Numbered from the stretch's first letter, positions 9,923 through 18,542 are shown. The stretch: DNA of 42,072 nt from Chitinophagales bacterium (GCA_013298665.1 JAAFIK010000041.1:1-42072); one strand, 5' to 3'. The notes: generated by a model from the sequence alone, not told the origin. A program made the numbers and translations.

Positions 9923-10363
9923 TTATTGAATCGTAATGTCTTTGCTTACGGCTTTTACTTCTTCTTTTTTGGGCAGTTCGAGTGTCAATACGCCATTGTC
10001 ATATTTCGCGCTGATACCGGAAGCTTCAATTTTTTCGTCTAAAGTGAAACTTCTTTTAAAGCTTTTGTGGCTGAATTCCCGGCGTACCACTTTGTCAGTT
10101 TCATTTTTTGTTTCTTCCTTTTTTTCGGCGCTGATGATCAGCAGGTTACCTTCCAGTTTGATGTTGAAATCGGCCTTGGTCAAACCGGGGGCTGCCATAT
10201 CAAGATGATAGCTGTCTGCTTTTTCCACAATGTTTACCGGTGGAAACTGCAATACATCCTGGCGTACAGTTTTACCAAGCGTGGCAGGAAACTCATTAAA
10301 GAGATCATTTACAAAGCCTTCAAAATTCCTAGCGAACGGGTTGTTTACTTTTACCATTGTCAT
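9923..10363 (-). CDS. Hsp20/alpha-crystallin family small heat-shock protein
   Basis: This 146-residue ATP-independent holdase binds unfolding proteins in the cytosol. The alpha-crystallin domain covers about residues 40-138, with the family patterns PPVNIVEKADSYHLDMAAPG, FNIKLEGNLLIISAEK and GVLTLELPKKEE (compare the conserved A-x-x-x-n-GvL motif). It is divergent from the bacilliredoxin gene across a 252-bp region with repeated GACAAAATG boxes, and ends in its own terminator. Confidence 0.95.
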   Translation of the reverse strand: MTMVKVNNPFARNFEGFVNDLFNEFPATLGKTVRQDVLQFPPVNIVEKADSYHLDMAAPGLTKADFNIKLEGNLLIISAEKKEETKNETDKVVRREFSHKSFKRSFTLDEKIEASGISAKYDNGVLTLELPKKEEVKAVSKDITIQ

Positions 10364-10467
10364 AGTTGTTATTTTTTTAGTTTTTGAATTGTTGTTTCCT
10401 ATCCTGTTTCAAATGCTGTTCCAATACATTTTTGCAGACAGGATTGCAGTGAAAGCTAATTGATATA

Positions 10468-10528
10468 GACAAAATGTCTGAATACGATAGATTTAAATGA
10501 CAAAATGGCTGATTTCGGTTGTCGAAAT
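10468..10528. promoter_or_regulatory. Repeated boxes in the hsp20-bacilliredoxin divergent region
   Basis: GACAAAATGTCTGA (10468-10481) and GACAAAATGGCTGA (10499-10512) are direct repeats exactly 31 bp apart, close to three helical turns. The first contains the inverted repeat GACA-AAA-TGTC. Next to them, ATTTCG-N5-CGAAAT (10512-10528) is another inverted repeat. These look like operator sites between two stress genes; the regulator is unknown. Confidence 0.5.
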
Positions 10529-10582
10529 GCGTAAAAAATTCATTTACAGGGAGGGAACGGCATTTTCATAGCATCGTAGTTG

Positions 10583-10590
10583 TAATTTTG
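10583..10590 (+). promoter_or_regulatory. -7 element of the bacilliredoxin gene
   Basis: TAATTTTG matches TAnnTTTG and lies 25 nt before the ATG at 10616. Confidence 0.5.
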
Positions 10591-10615
10591 TTATCCAATT
10601 TTAAATTTAATTTTT

Positions 10616-11032
10616 ATGTATCCAGCAGAGATTGTAATACCAATGAAGGAAGAATTGACCGAGCATGGTTTTACTGAAATGTTAACCGCAGCGGATGTGG
10701 AGAAAACATTAAGTGAAAAAGGAACCACCCTGGTGGTCATCAATTCCGTATGTGGTTGCAGTGCGGGCACAGCCAGACCTGGCGTACTGAAAGCCGTAAC
10801 CGAAAGTGCCAGTAAGCCCGATCATATCACCACCAGTTTTGCCGGTTTTGACGTGGATGCGGTTAAGAAGATCCGCGAACACCTCATGCCTTACCCGCCT
10901 TCCTCACCGTCTATTGCGTTGTTTAAGGACGGGCAACTCGTGCATTTTATCGAGCGCCACATGATTGAAGGCCGGAGTGCGCAGATGATCGCCGATAACC
11001 TGACAGGAGCGTTTAACCAGTATTGTAATTAA
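10616..11032 (+). CDS. BrxA/BrxB family bacilliredoxin
   Basis: This 138-residue thioredoxin-like protein matches the YphP/YqiW family (MYPAEIVIPMKEELTEHGF at the start; NSVCGCSAGTARPG holding the CGC active site at about residues 45-48; HLMPYPPSSPSIALFKDG). In Bacillus these proteins remove bacillithiol from oxidised proteins. Bacteroidota do carry family members, but the thiol used here cannot be read from sequence. It is divergent from hsp20, fitting a stress role, and is monocistronic with a strong terminator. Confidence 0.92.
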   Translation: MYPAEIVIPMKEELTEHGFTEMLTAADVEKTLSEKGTTLVVINSVCGCSAGTARPGVLKAVTESASKPDHITTSFAGFDVDAVKKIREHLMPYPPSSPSIALFKDGQLVHFIERHMIEGRSAQMIADNLTGAFNQYCN

Positions 11033-11053
11033 GTTTTTGGTATAGCTGCCATC

Positions 11054-11084
11054 ATCCCGCAGATTAACCGTCTGCGGGATTTTT
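11054..11084 (+). terminator. Terminator of the bacilliredoxin gene
   Basis: A perfect 10-bp stem (ATCCCGCAGA at 11054-11063 with TCTGCGGGAT at 11071-11080), a 7-nt loop and TTTT. Confidence 0.9.
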
Positions 11085-11127
11085 ATAACCATAGCCCACT
11101 GCTGTATGCGTTATGCGTATTTAATTA

Positions 11128-11135
11128 ATATCTTG
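11128..11135 (+). promoter_or_regulatory. -7 element of lgt
   Basis: TATCTTGC, identical to the element before the OmpH-like gene, lies 40 nt before the lgt ATG. Confidence 0.45.
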
Positions 11136-11175
11136 CGTCCTCATTATACCTTATTCTTCAAACAACTGTAACAGC

Positions 11176-12510
11176 ATGTATCCCAATTTGTATTATGTTT
11201 TCAGAGACTGGTTTGGCGTGGAATGGAAAGGGTTGATGTTTCTGAATACGTTTGGCCTTATGGTAGCACTGTCCTTTGTGGCTGCGGCTATTGTGCTGAC
11301 GCGTGAACTCAGGCGTAAGGAAAAGCAGGGGCTTTTGCAGCCAAGAGAAGAGACCATTACATTTGGCAAGCCCGCTTCTGTTACAGACCTGCTGATCAGC
11401 TTTGTCACCGGATTTATTTTCGGCTATAAACTGGGTGGATTGTTTTTCGACAAACCCGAACATGTTTCTGCACAGGAATATATATTTTCCTCCTCGGGGC
11501 ATATCCTCAGCGGCTTGCTGGTAGCCCTGGTGGTGGCTGGCTTAAAGTGGTACGATAAGAACAAACAAAAACTAAAAACACCCGAGCGCCGCACCCTCCG
11601 TATCTGGCCGCATGACCGGGTGGGGGATATTGTCATTATTGCGCTTATTCTCGGTATCATCGGTGCGAAGGTATTTGACAACCTCGAAAACTGGAATGCC
11701 TTTATTGAAGATCCCATCAAACGCTTATTAGCACCCAGCGGTCTTACCTTTTATGGGGGGTTGATTGTTGCTGCAGCAGGCGTATGCTGGTATGCCGTAA
11801 AAAAGGGCATAAAGCTGATTCACCTGCTTGACGCCGCCGGCCCCGCACTGATGATTGCTTATGCCGTAGGGCGTATCGGTTGCCAGGTATCCGGTGATGG
11901 CGATTGGGGCATTCACAACAGTGCTTATGTGCCCGATGTGCATACCCAAAAAGTGATACTTGCCGGTCCGGGCGATTATCAACGTAACCTTGAACGTAAT
12001 GTAAACTATTTTCTTGGCGGCAAAGTCCAGTTTCCGGGCAAAGATTCGCTCGTATCAGTAGCCTCCGACCGGGTGGACAGTCTCAGCCACCTTAAGCACC
12101 TTTCGGTAAAAGCGCCTTCATTTCTTCCCGTATGGATGTTTGCCTATACTTATCCCAAAAACGTTAATGCCGATGGTGTTTTTATTCCCGGCGATAAGGA
12201 TGAACACAATAAAGCCCTTCCGCAACCCGTGTTCCCAACCCCGTTTTATGAAACCATCATGGCCACATTGCTCTTTTTGCTGCTGATGTTCCTGCGTAAG
12301 CGCATCACGATTCCTGGGGTACTATTCGGCATTTACCTCATCGTCAATGGACTCGAACGCTTTCTGATCGAAAAAATCAGGGTCAACAGCACTTATTCCA
12401 TTTTCGGATTTCACCCTACACAGGCAGAACTCATCTCTGCGGGTCTGTTGATTTCGGGTATCTTATTGGTGCTGTATAAGTGGCGAACAAGTACCAGGAC
12501 TAATACATAA
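11176..12510 (+). CDS. lgt: Prolipoprotein diacylglyceryl transferase
   Basis: Lgt moves a diacylglyceryl group from phosphatidylglycerol to the lipobox cysteine of prolipoproteins in the inner membrane. The 444-residue protein has about seven hydrophobic segments and the family signature as GRIGCQVSGDGDWG, in place of the GRIGNFINGE form of E. coli. It is far longer than E. coli Lgt (about 290 residues) because of an inserted loop of roughly 100 residues after that motif, before FPTPFYETIM; this arrangement is, as I recall, usual for Bacteroidota members. The gene appears monocistronic. Confidence 0.9.
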   Translation: MYPNLYYVFRDWFGVEWKGLMFLNTFGLMVALSFVAAAIVLTRELRRKEKQGLLQPREETITFGKPASVTDLLISFVTGFIFGYKLGGLFFDKPEHVSAQEYIFSSSGHILSGLLVALVVAGLKWYDKNKQKLKTPERRTLRIWPHDRVGDIVIIALILGIIGAKVFDNLENWNAFIEDPIKRLLAPSGLTFYGGLIVAAAGVCWYAVKKGIKLIHLLDAAGPALMIAYAVGRIGCQVSGDGDWGIHNSAYVPDVHTQKVILAGPGDYQRNLERNVNYFLGGKVQFPGKDSLVSVASDRVDSLSHLKHLSVKAPSFLPVWMFAYTYPKNVNADGVFIPGDKDEHNKALPQPVFPTPFYETIMATLLFLLLMFLRKRITIPGVLFGIYLIVNGLERFLIEKIRVNSTYSIFGFHPTQAELISAGLLISGILLVLYKWRTSTRTNT

Positions 12511-12562
12511 ACCTTTCATAATCAATCTTTTGGGGCTGAATCCTCTGTTGTTTTTTCCTGCT

Positions 12563-12586
12563 GGCTGAACCAGGTCAGCCTCTTTT
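12563..12586 (+). terminator. Weak candidate terminator after lgt
   Basis: GGCTGA (12563-12568) pairs with TCAGCC (12575-12580) over a 6-nt loop, followed by TCTTTTC. Confidence 0.35.
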
Positions 12587-12631
12587 CATGTCATTATCTG
12601 ATCCTTTCATCCTTTTATTTTGCCTTTCATG

Positions 12632-12671
12632 GCAAAACTATGTACTATGCAAAACAAAGTACCTACTTTTG
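12632..12671 (+). promoter_or_regulatory. TonB-type receptor promoter with a direct-repeat operator candidate
   Basis: The -7 element TACTTTTG is at 12664-12671. Just upstream are two 14-bp direct repeats, GCAAAACTATGTAC (12632-12645) and GCAAAACAAAGTAC (12649-12662), 17 bp apart and covering the expected -33 region. GTAC-containing boxes of this kind recall PadR-type operators, but no regulator gene is in the window. Confidence 0.55.
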
Positions 12672-12730
12672 TGATGTAGTTATCAAAACATATAACTGCA
12701 TAAAGTAAAGCCAAACTAAAAAGTATAGAC

Positions 12731-15175
12731 ATGAAAAATGTATTCAGCCTTACGGCAGGTCTGCTCCTTGCCTTAGCGGGACAGGCACAAACTGGTGGGA
12801 AAATCACTGGTATGATTAAAGACGGCGACAATCCTAAAGTGATTGAAGCCGCAACCATTTCACTGCTTAATGCCAAAGATTCCAGCCTGGTAAAGGCAAC
12901 CTACAGTGAAAAAAACGGGGTATTCTTGTTTGAAGGAGTTAAGCCCGGAAAGTACCTCGTTATGGCCAGTTCAATCGGCCATAACAAATCCTGGAGCAAA
13001 CCCATTGCCATCGCCGCTACCACCGAAATTAATGTAGGTACCCTGCAGTTGGTTGCTGCGGACAAAAGCCTGAAAGGAGTGACCGTTGTTGCCCGGAAAA
13101 GCCTGATTGAACATCGCGCCGACAAGACCATCGTAAACGTTGAAGCAAATGTGAACAATGCAGGTAGTACTGCATTGGAAGTACTTGAAAAATCACCAGG
13201 TATATCGATAGATAAGGATGGGAATATCGGTCTTAAGGGCAAGCAGGGGGTAAAAATCCTGATCGATGGCAAGCAAAGCTATCTGTCTGGTGCCGATCTC
13301 GCCAATCTCCTGAAAAACATGCCGGCCAGTCAGTTGGATCAGATCGAAATCATGACGAATCCGCCAGCAAAGTATGATGCAGCAGGTAATGCCGGGGTAA
13401 TTAATATCCGGCTGAAGAAGACAAAGGTTGCCGGCTTCAACGGCAGCATAACCAGCAGCTACTCACAGGGACAGCATTACAGGGCCAACCAGAGCGTAAA
13501 CTTCAACTATCGCAAGCAGCAGGTTAATATTTTTGGCAATATCAGCTACCGCAATGAACGCAGCTTTCAGGATCTGGTGATCCAGCGCAAATTCCGGGAT
13601 AAGAATACGCGTGAACTGCTGAGTATTTTTGACCAGGAAGCCAATATCCGTACAAGGCGCCAGGGGATTGATGCAAGGCTGGGGGTGGATTATAATTTCT
13701 CCAAAAGAACAACGGTTGGTCTGCTTGTTTCAGGTTTCAGCAATCCTGATAAATTCCGGAATAAAAACAGTACCTGGCTGCGCGACAACAATGGTGTGGC
13801 CAATGCCCAAACATTTTCCACCACGAATATGGATATAAACTGGAGGAATTTCAGCGGTAACCTCAACCTGCGCCATGTACTGGACAGCGCTGGCCAGGAA
13901 ATCACCGCAGACATTGACTATGTCAACTATCGCTCTTCCAACCAGCAGGCGCTTTCCAATTATTTCTTTGATGCTGTTGGCAGTAAGATTGCCCCAAGCG
14001 ATACCTTACTTGGACAACTGCCAGCCGATATTACCATCTACAGTGCCAAAACAGATTATACCCGTCCGCTTGGGCACCATGCAAAACTGGAGGCAGGGTT
14101 GAAGTGGAGCAGCGTAAAAACAGACAATAATGTACAGTATGACAGCCTGCGTAATAATATCCGCGTGGCCGACAACAACCGCAGCAATCATTTTGTGTAT
14201 GAAGAGCAAATACAGGCAGCCTACGTGAGCTTCAGCAAGCCAATTGACCAAAAATGGGATTTCCAGGTAGGACTGCGTTTGGAGAATACGGTATCCAAAG
14301 GCCGGCAACTCACCACGGGTGAGGCCTTCAACCGCAATTATACACAGCTTTTTCCAACGGCTTACCTGGGATACAAAATGAATGCAGCCAATAATTTTTC
14401 GCTGAACTATGGCCGCAGGATTGAGCGCCCCGATTATGCCGATCTTAACCCGTTCTATTTTTTCCTGGATCGTTATACCTACGAAACGGGTAACCCGTTG
14501 CTCCGCCCGCAGTTTGCACACAATGCCGAACTAAGCCACAGTTATAAAAACATCCTTACGACCACCATCAATTATTATAAAGCTACAGACCTGATTGAGA
14601 GTACATTTGAGCAAAATGAAGTGAAACAGGAAACCTATGTAAAGAAAAATAATATCGCCAGCCAGGAGCAATTGGGATTAGCGATCAACCTCGCGCTTCC
14701 CGTACAAAAATGGTTGTCGATCAACCTCTACAGCAACCTGAACCACAACCGGTATAAAGGGGTGCTCAACAATACACAGGTAGACCTGCGGAATACTTTC
14801 CTGATGTCGAACCTGACTGCACAGATGAACTTTGGAAAGGGCTGGAAAGCCAGCGTGGATGGATTTTACCGTACCAAGAGTGTGGAAGGCATCCTTGTCA
14901 TTAGTGGGATGGGTGCTATGAACGCGGGTGTTTCCAAAAGTGTATTGCAGAATAAAGGCACGCTGAAGCTGTCTGTACGGGATATTTTCTGGTCCCAACG
15001 GTTTACCGGTACGGCACAATATGCCTATATCGATACCCGGTTCAGACAGGAACGCGACAGCCGCCTGTTGACATTGAGCTTTACTTACCGCTTTGGCAAA
15101 GGTAAACCGGCAAGCGCCCGCAGGCAGATCGGCGGCGCCAATGATGAGAAAGGAAGGGTGAAATCAGGAAACTGA
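12731..15175 (+). CDS. TonB-dependent-receptor-like outer-membrane protein (CarboxypepD_reg + plug + OMP_b-brl_3)
   Basis: The 814-residue protein has a signal peptide (about 1-20, ending AGQAQ), a carboxypeptidase-regulatory-like beta domain (about 24-110, GVFLFEGVKPGKYLVMAS), a plug domain (about 120-225, ALEVLEKSPGISID and LKGKQGVKILIDGK) and a C-terminal beta barrel (about 375-800) of the OMP_b-brl_3 family, ending in the aromatic-terminated strand LLTLSFTYRFG plus a short basic tail. It should sit in the outer membrane and import or sense a ligand; there is no SusD partner, so glycan uptake is not implied. It is monocistronic, ending at the terminator shared with the yajQ promoter. Confidence 0.88.
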   Translation: MKNVFSLTAGLLLALAGQAQTGGKITGMIKDGDNPKVIEAATISLLNAKDSSLVKATYSEKNGVFLFEGVKPGKYLVMASSIGHNKSWSKPIAIAATTEINVGTLQLVAADKSLKGVTVVARKSLIEHRADKTIVNVEANVNNAGSTALEVLEKSPGISIDKDGNIGLKGKQGVKILIDGKQSYLSGADLANLLKNMPASQLDQIEIMTNPPAKYDAAGNAGVINIRLKKTKVAGFNGSITSSYSQGQHYRANQSVNFNYRKQQVNIFGNISYRNERSFQDLVIQRKFRDKNTRELLSIFDQEANIRTRRQGIDARLGVDYNFSKRTTVGLLVSGFSNPDKFRNKNSTWLRDNNGVANAQTFSTTNMDINWRNFSGNLNLRHVLDSAGQEITADIDYVNYRSSNQQALSNYFFDAVGSKIAPSDTLLGQLPADITIYSAKTDYTRPLGHHAKLEAGLKWSSVKTDNNVQYDSLRNNIRVADNNRSNHFVYEEQIQAAYVSFSKPIDQKWDFQVGLRLENTVSKGRQLTTGEAFNRNYTQLFPTAYLGYKMNAANNFSLNYGRRIERPDYADLNPFYFFLDRYTYETGNPLLRPQFAHNAELSHSYKNILTTTINYYKATDLIESTFEQNEVKQETYVKKNNIASQEQLGLAINLALPVQKWLSINLYSNLNHNRYKGVLNNTQVDLRNTFLMSNLTAQMNFGKGWKASVDGFYRTKSVEGILVISGMGAMNAGVSKSVLQNKGTLKLSVRDIFWSQRFTGTAQYAYIDTRFRQERDSRLLTLSFTYRFGKGKPASARRQIGGANDEKGRVKSGN

Positions 15176-15190
15176 TATACCTGCCAGGCG

Positions 15191-15218
15191 AAAACCCGTT
15201 GTTTACACAGCGGGTTTT
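15191..15218 (+). terminator. Terminator of the TonB-type receptor, overlapping the yajQ promoter
   Basis: A 12-bp stem (15191-15202 with 15207-15218, one G-U pair) closes a TTAC loop and runs into a T-run. The yajQ -33 and -7 elements lie in and just after this hairpin. Confidence 0.85.
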
Positions 15219-15228
15219 TTTATATTTG
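15199..15228 (+). promoter_or_regulatory. yajQ promoter
   Basis: TTG (15199-15201), a 19-nt spacer and TATATTTG (15221-15228) match the Bacteroidota promoter consensus in sequence and spacing. It lies 40 nt before the ATG. Confidence 0.7.
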
Positions 15229-15268
15229 CAGCAAACAGCATAGAACATTTCACTTTCAAACCATTACC

Positions 15269-15760
15269 ATGCCTTCATTTGATATAACCAGTAAAGTAGA
15301 TCTGCAGACCTTAGACAATGCCATCAATACGGTAAAAAAAGAAATCACCAACCGGTTTGACTTTAAAGACAGCCATGTGGTGATTGACCTGAATAAAAAA
15401 GATTTCAAGATTACGCTTGAGGCGGATAGTGAAATGAAAATCGATCAGATTGTGGATGTGATGATCAGCCGGGGGATCAAACAAGGGCTGGCGGCTGAAA
15501 TATATGACCTGAGCAAGGCACCCTGGCCGAGCGGCAAAATCACCAAAAAAGAGATCATTGTAAGGAATGGCATTAAACAGGAGGATGCTAAAAAGATCGT
15601 AAAACTGATCAAAGACAGCGGATTAAAGGTACAGGCGTCGATAAATGATGATATTGTACGGATAACGGGCAAGAAAATCGATGACCTGCAGGATGTGATC
15701 CAGTTGAGCAAGGGCTGGAGCCTGGGCATTGCACTTCAGTACGAGAATATGCGTAGTTAG
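15269..15760 (+). CDS. YajQ-family cyclic-di-GMP/nucleotide-binding protein
   Basis: The 163-residue cytosolic protein matches YajQ along its whole length: MPSFDITSKVDLQTLDNAIN at the start, RFDFKDSHVVIDL, and the ISRGIKQGLAAEIYD and GLKVQASINDDIVRITGKK segments. Members bind nucleotides, and in Xanthomonas a member binds cyclic-di-GMP and acts with a transcription factor; the role in Bacteroidota is unknown. It is monocistronic. Confidence 0.95.
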   Translation: MPSFDITSKVDLQTLDNAINTVKKEITNRFDFKDSHVVIDLNKKDFKITLEADSEMKIDQIVDVMISRGIKQGLAAEIYDLSKAPWPSGKITKKEIIVRNGIKQEDAKKIVKLIKDSGLKVQASINDDIVRITGKKIDDLQDVIQLSKGWSLGIALQYENMRS

Positions 15761-15801
15761 GTGCTATTGATGGTTTTTGGCAAAATTTGGGGAAATACCC
15801 T

Positions 15802-15809
15802 TACTTTTG
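15802..15809 (+). promoter_or_regulatory. rpmE promoter -7 element
   Basis: TACTTTTG matches TAnnTTTG and lies 47 nt before the L31 ATG. It is inside the open frame upstream of 15857, which argues against any longer L31 start. Confidence 0.6.
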
Positions 15810-15856
15810 CACATTATAAAAAAATACGGCAAAATCCGTATATAAAACATATTACA

Positions 15857-16111
15857 ATGAAACAAGGCATTCATCCCGACAGCTACAAGATGGTTGTTTT
15901 CAAAGACATGAGTAACGGCCACCAGTTCCTCAGCCGTTCCACTGCATTTTCAAAAGAAACAGTACAGTGGGAAGACGGTAACGAATATCCGGTCATTAAA
16001 CTGGAGATTTCTAATACTTCACACCCTTTTTATACGGGTAAAAACGTATTGGTGGATACTGCAGGCCGTATCGACAAGTTCAAAAAACGTTACGAAAAAA
16101 GAGCACAATAA
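15857..16111 (+). CDS. rpmE2: 50S ribosomal protein L31 type B
   Basis: L31 bridges the large and small ribosomal subunits. The 84-residue product ([17 protein letters not shown] at the start, [21 protein letters not shown] near the end) is the type B form: it lacks the four zinc-binding cysteines of type A. The open frame extends to 15761, but the promoter lies inside that extension and the family start is MKQGIHP, so 15857 is the start. Confidence 0.96.
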   Translation: MKQGIHPDSYKMVVFKDMSNGHQFLSRSTAFSKETVQWEDGNEYPVIKLEISNTSHPFYTGKNVLVDTAGRIDKFKKRYEKRAQ

Positions 16112-16251
16112 TCAGCATAAGCCGCTACATTATTTGAAGTTTGTTTTTCATGGCTATACTTTAAGTCCCTTCGGTTCTCCGGGGGGATTTTCTTATTTAC
16201 AGCAATCCCGTTGTCCGATTTTATCCCTAATTTCATGGCTCATATCACACT

Positions 16252-17202
16252 ATGGCCATGCAGTTTACAGCAACAGCTACTGATCTTTTCTATCCCTTTA
16301 TACTGACCAGGTCCATCGCAGACATGCGTATGGGTATCACCACCATCCGGGAAAAATGGGAACGGTTGCCGGTTACTTCCGGCGAAGCGGTTGATCCTTG
16401 TCTGCTGCCGGGCTGGACGGATACCGACCGGCTGCAGAACAGTACTGATCTGCTGCGTTTCAATGATAAAGCGCTGCGCGAAGATTTTATGTACCTGACC
16501 GCCAACCGGGATACGGCAGTTATTTCTTCTACCAACCGCATCACCAGGCCGGAGGCTGTTTTTGCAGAGGAGGGCGTTGTGATGGAGCATTGTATCATCA
16601 ATGCTGAGGCCGGCCCCGTTTATATCGGCAAGCAGGCGCAGGTAATGGAAGGCAGTATGCTTCGCGGTCCGGTGGCGATCTGCGAAGGGGCTGTGGTAAA
16701 GATGGGTACACGCATCTATGGGGCAAGTACCATCGGCCCCTGCTGTACGGTTGGCGGGGAGCTCAAACAGGTGATCCTGTTTGGTTTCAGCAACAAGGCG
16801 CACGACGGCTATCTCGGCGATGCTATAGTGGGGGAATGGTGCAATTTTGGTGCGGGTTCTTCCAACTCCAATGTCAAGAATACAGCGGGACCGGTAAACT
16901 TGCAGTTGGCCAATGGGCTCCGGATCGCTGCCGGGCATAAATTCGGGTTGCTGATGGGCGATTACAGCCGTGCAGCCATTAATACCGCTTTCAATACCGG
17001 CACTACTGTTGGTGTGTCGGCGAATGTCTTTGGCGCGGGACTTACCCCAGCCTTTATTCCCTCCTTTGCCTGGGGACTTGAAGGCGGGCGCTACCGTTTG
17101 GCCAAAGCATTTACGGATATTGACAACTGGAAAAAAATGAAAGGCTCGGGCTTATCGGGTGCCGAAAAGCAGATTTTGACCCATATCTTTGAAACAATAT
17201 AA
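16252..17202 (+). CDS. GlmU-like family protein (left-handed beta-helix) with a shortened nucleotidyltransferase part
   Basis: The 316-residue protein matches a Bacteroidota GlmU-like family of putative sugar nucleotidyltransferases. The N-terminus (FILTRSIADMRMGITTIREKW) and C-terminal hexapeptide-repeat helix (about 95-290, including GPVAICEGAVVKMGTRIYG and FGFSNKAHDGYLGDAIVGEW) are intact. Members I recall are about 390 residues; here only some 32 residues separate EKWERL from LLRFNDKALREDF, where about 110 are usual, so the nucleotidyltransferase half looks internally deleted. It lies 19 bp upstream of tpiA, likely co-transcribed. An alternative ATG is at 16258. Confidence 0.75.
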   Translation: MAMQFTATATDLFYPFILTRSIADMRMGITTIREKWERLPVTSGEAVDPCLLPGWTDTDRLQNSTDLLRFNDKALREDFMYLTANRDTAVISSTNRITRPEAVFAEEGVVMEHCIINAEAGPVYIGKQAQVMEGSMLRGPVAICEGAVVKMGTRIYGASTIGPCCTVGGELKQVILFGFSNKAHDGYLGDAIVGEWCNFGAGSSNSNVKNTAGPVNLQLANGLRIAAGHKFGLLMGDYSRAAINTAFNTGTTVGVSANVFGAGLTPAFIPSFAWGLEGGRYRLAKAFTDIDNWKKMKGSGLSGAEKQILTHIFETI

Positions 17203-17221
17203 TTTTTTACGATAATCTACA

Positions 17222-17989
17222 ATGATCATGCGCAAACAAATCGCCGCCGCTAACTGGAAAATGAACCTGACTGCAGCACAGGCTCATACCCTGACCCATG
17301 CTTTATGTACAAGCAATCCTGCTGTGGAAGACAACCGCCTCGTGATACTGGGCGTACCCTTTCCGTATATCCCGATGGCGCTGTCGGTTGCCGGAGCGAC
17401 AAAAGGATTTGCCATAGCCGCACAAAACTGCTACCACAAGAAAAGTGGTGCTTATACGGGCGAGGTAAGTGTTGAGATGCTGGCGAGTATGCAGGTGGAA
17501 TATGTGATCATTGGCCATAGCGAACGCCGGGAGTATTTTAATGAAGATCATGCTGTACTCGCGGAGAAAGTAAACCTTTGTCTTGCCGGGGGCGTAAAGC
17601 CAATTTTCTGTTGCGGCGAACCCTTATCTATCCGTGAAGCCGGTACGCAGAACGTTTTTACCGAAACACAATTGCGGGAAAGTCTTTTTCATCTTTCAGC
17701 CGAACAGTTGACAGGCTTTGTTATTGCTTACGAACCCATCTGGGCCATTGGCACGGGTAAGACCGCTTCGAGTGAGCAGGCGCAGGAAATGCACGCACAT
17801 ATCCGGTCTGTATTTGCCGGTCAATATGGTGCAACCGTAGCCGATAGTATTTCTATATTGTATGGCGGCAGTGTAAAGGCAGCTAATGCAACAGAGCTAT
17901 TTGGTAAGCCTGATGTGGATGGCGGTTTGGTTGGCGGGGCATCACTGGTTGCTGAAGAGTTTACGACGATCATCAACAGTTTACAATAA
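17222..17989 (+). CDS. tpiA: Triosephosphate isomerase
   Basis: TpiA interconverts dihydroxyacetone phosphate and glyceraldehyde-3-phosphate in glycolysis. The 255-residue TIM barrel has the substrate-binding NWK (11-13), the electrophile histidine in IIGHSERR (H99), the catalytic base in AYEPIWAIGTGK (E171) and the phosphate-binding YGGSVKAAN near the end. A second ATG at 17228 gives the more typical start MRKQIAAANWKMN and is equally possible. It follows the GlmU-like gene by 19 bp. Confidence 0.98.
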   Translation: MIMRKQIAAANWKMNLTAAQAHTLTHALCTSNPAVEDNRLVILGVPFPYIPMALSVAGATKGFAIAAQNCYHKKSGAYTGEVSVEMLASMQVEYVIIGHSERREYFNEDHAVLAEKVNLCLAGGVKPIFCCGEPLSIREAGTQNVFTETQLRESLFHLSAEQLTGFVIAYEPIWAIGTGKTASSEQAQEMHAHIRSVFAGQYGATVADSISILYGGSVKAANATELFGKPDVDGGLVGGASLVAEEFTTIINSLQ

Positions 17990-18052
17990 TACCGGGTTAC
18001 GCCTGTTCCGTGCAACATAGTATTACTCCGGCGGCGGCACCTGCTGCTGCGT

Positions 18053-18442
18053 ATGCTCACCCTGCGTGCAGTGGTTGACCAGCAATTGTTGTATGATATG
18101 CGGGAAGGAGAACCTCTGCTGATTTCGTTTACATCACCAACGGCAAAAATATTTGTTACCAACGGGTTTCATGCTTCTGCAACAACTGAGCTGCCGCATG
18201 CAGCCGGCAGTACCTATTTTTTTCATGTGGAGGCATTGGTAGGTAACGCTGCTATGATCGCTATGCTGGCAGCCTCGGTTTTATTTTTCGCAGGCTATGC
18301 CATTACCGGGCAGGGATTCATCCTGCTGCTGGCCAACCTGCCCATACTTGCGCTGGTAGCGGTTTTCTTCCTCTTTCCTTCACGGTGTATTGTACTCAAA
18401 TCCTGGCAACCCGACCAGTCTGCACAACCGGACAAATACTAA
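18053..18442 (+). CDS. Hypothetical membrane protein with two C-terminal TM segments
   Basis: The 129-residue product is not recognised. Its first 60 residues are soluble in character and are followed by two hydrophobic helices at about 65-84 and 88-108, then a short polar tail. It is 63 bp after tpiA on the same strand and may be part of that operon. There is no clear ribosome-binding site; an arginine- and leucine-rich open stretch precedes the ATG in frame, so the true start is uncertain. It could be a chance frame, but the two well-formed TM helices argue for a real gene. Confidence 0.5.
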   Translation: MLTLRAVVDQQLLYDMREGEPLLISFTSPTAKIFVTNGFHASATTELPHAAGSTYFFHVEALVGNAAMIAMLAASVLFFAGYAITGQGFILLLANLPILALVAVFFLFPSRCIVLKSWQPDQSAQPDKY

Positions 18443-18495
18443 CGATATGGCATAGTCTTTATTTCGGCTGAAAATATTTTTACTAAAGAAAGTAG

Positions 18496-18525
18496 TTTGT
18501 TTTTCCATGTGGTGTTGTATATTTG
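18496..18525 (+). promoter_or_regulatory. Promoter of the 18543 gene
   Basis: TTTG (18496-18499), an 18-nt spacer and TATATTTG (18518-18525) give a good match to the Bacteroidota consensus. It lies 17 nt before the ATG at 18543 and decides against the upstream in-frame ATG at 18507. Confidence 0.7.
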
Positions 18526-18542
18526 GTAAAATTACAATTCCA

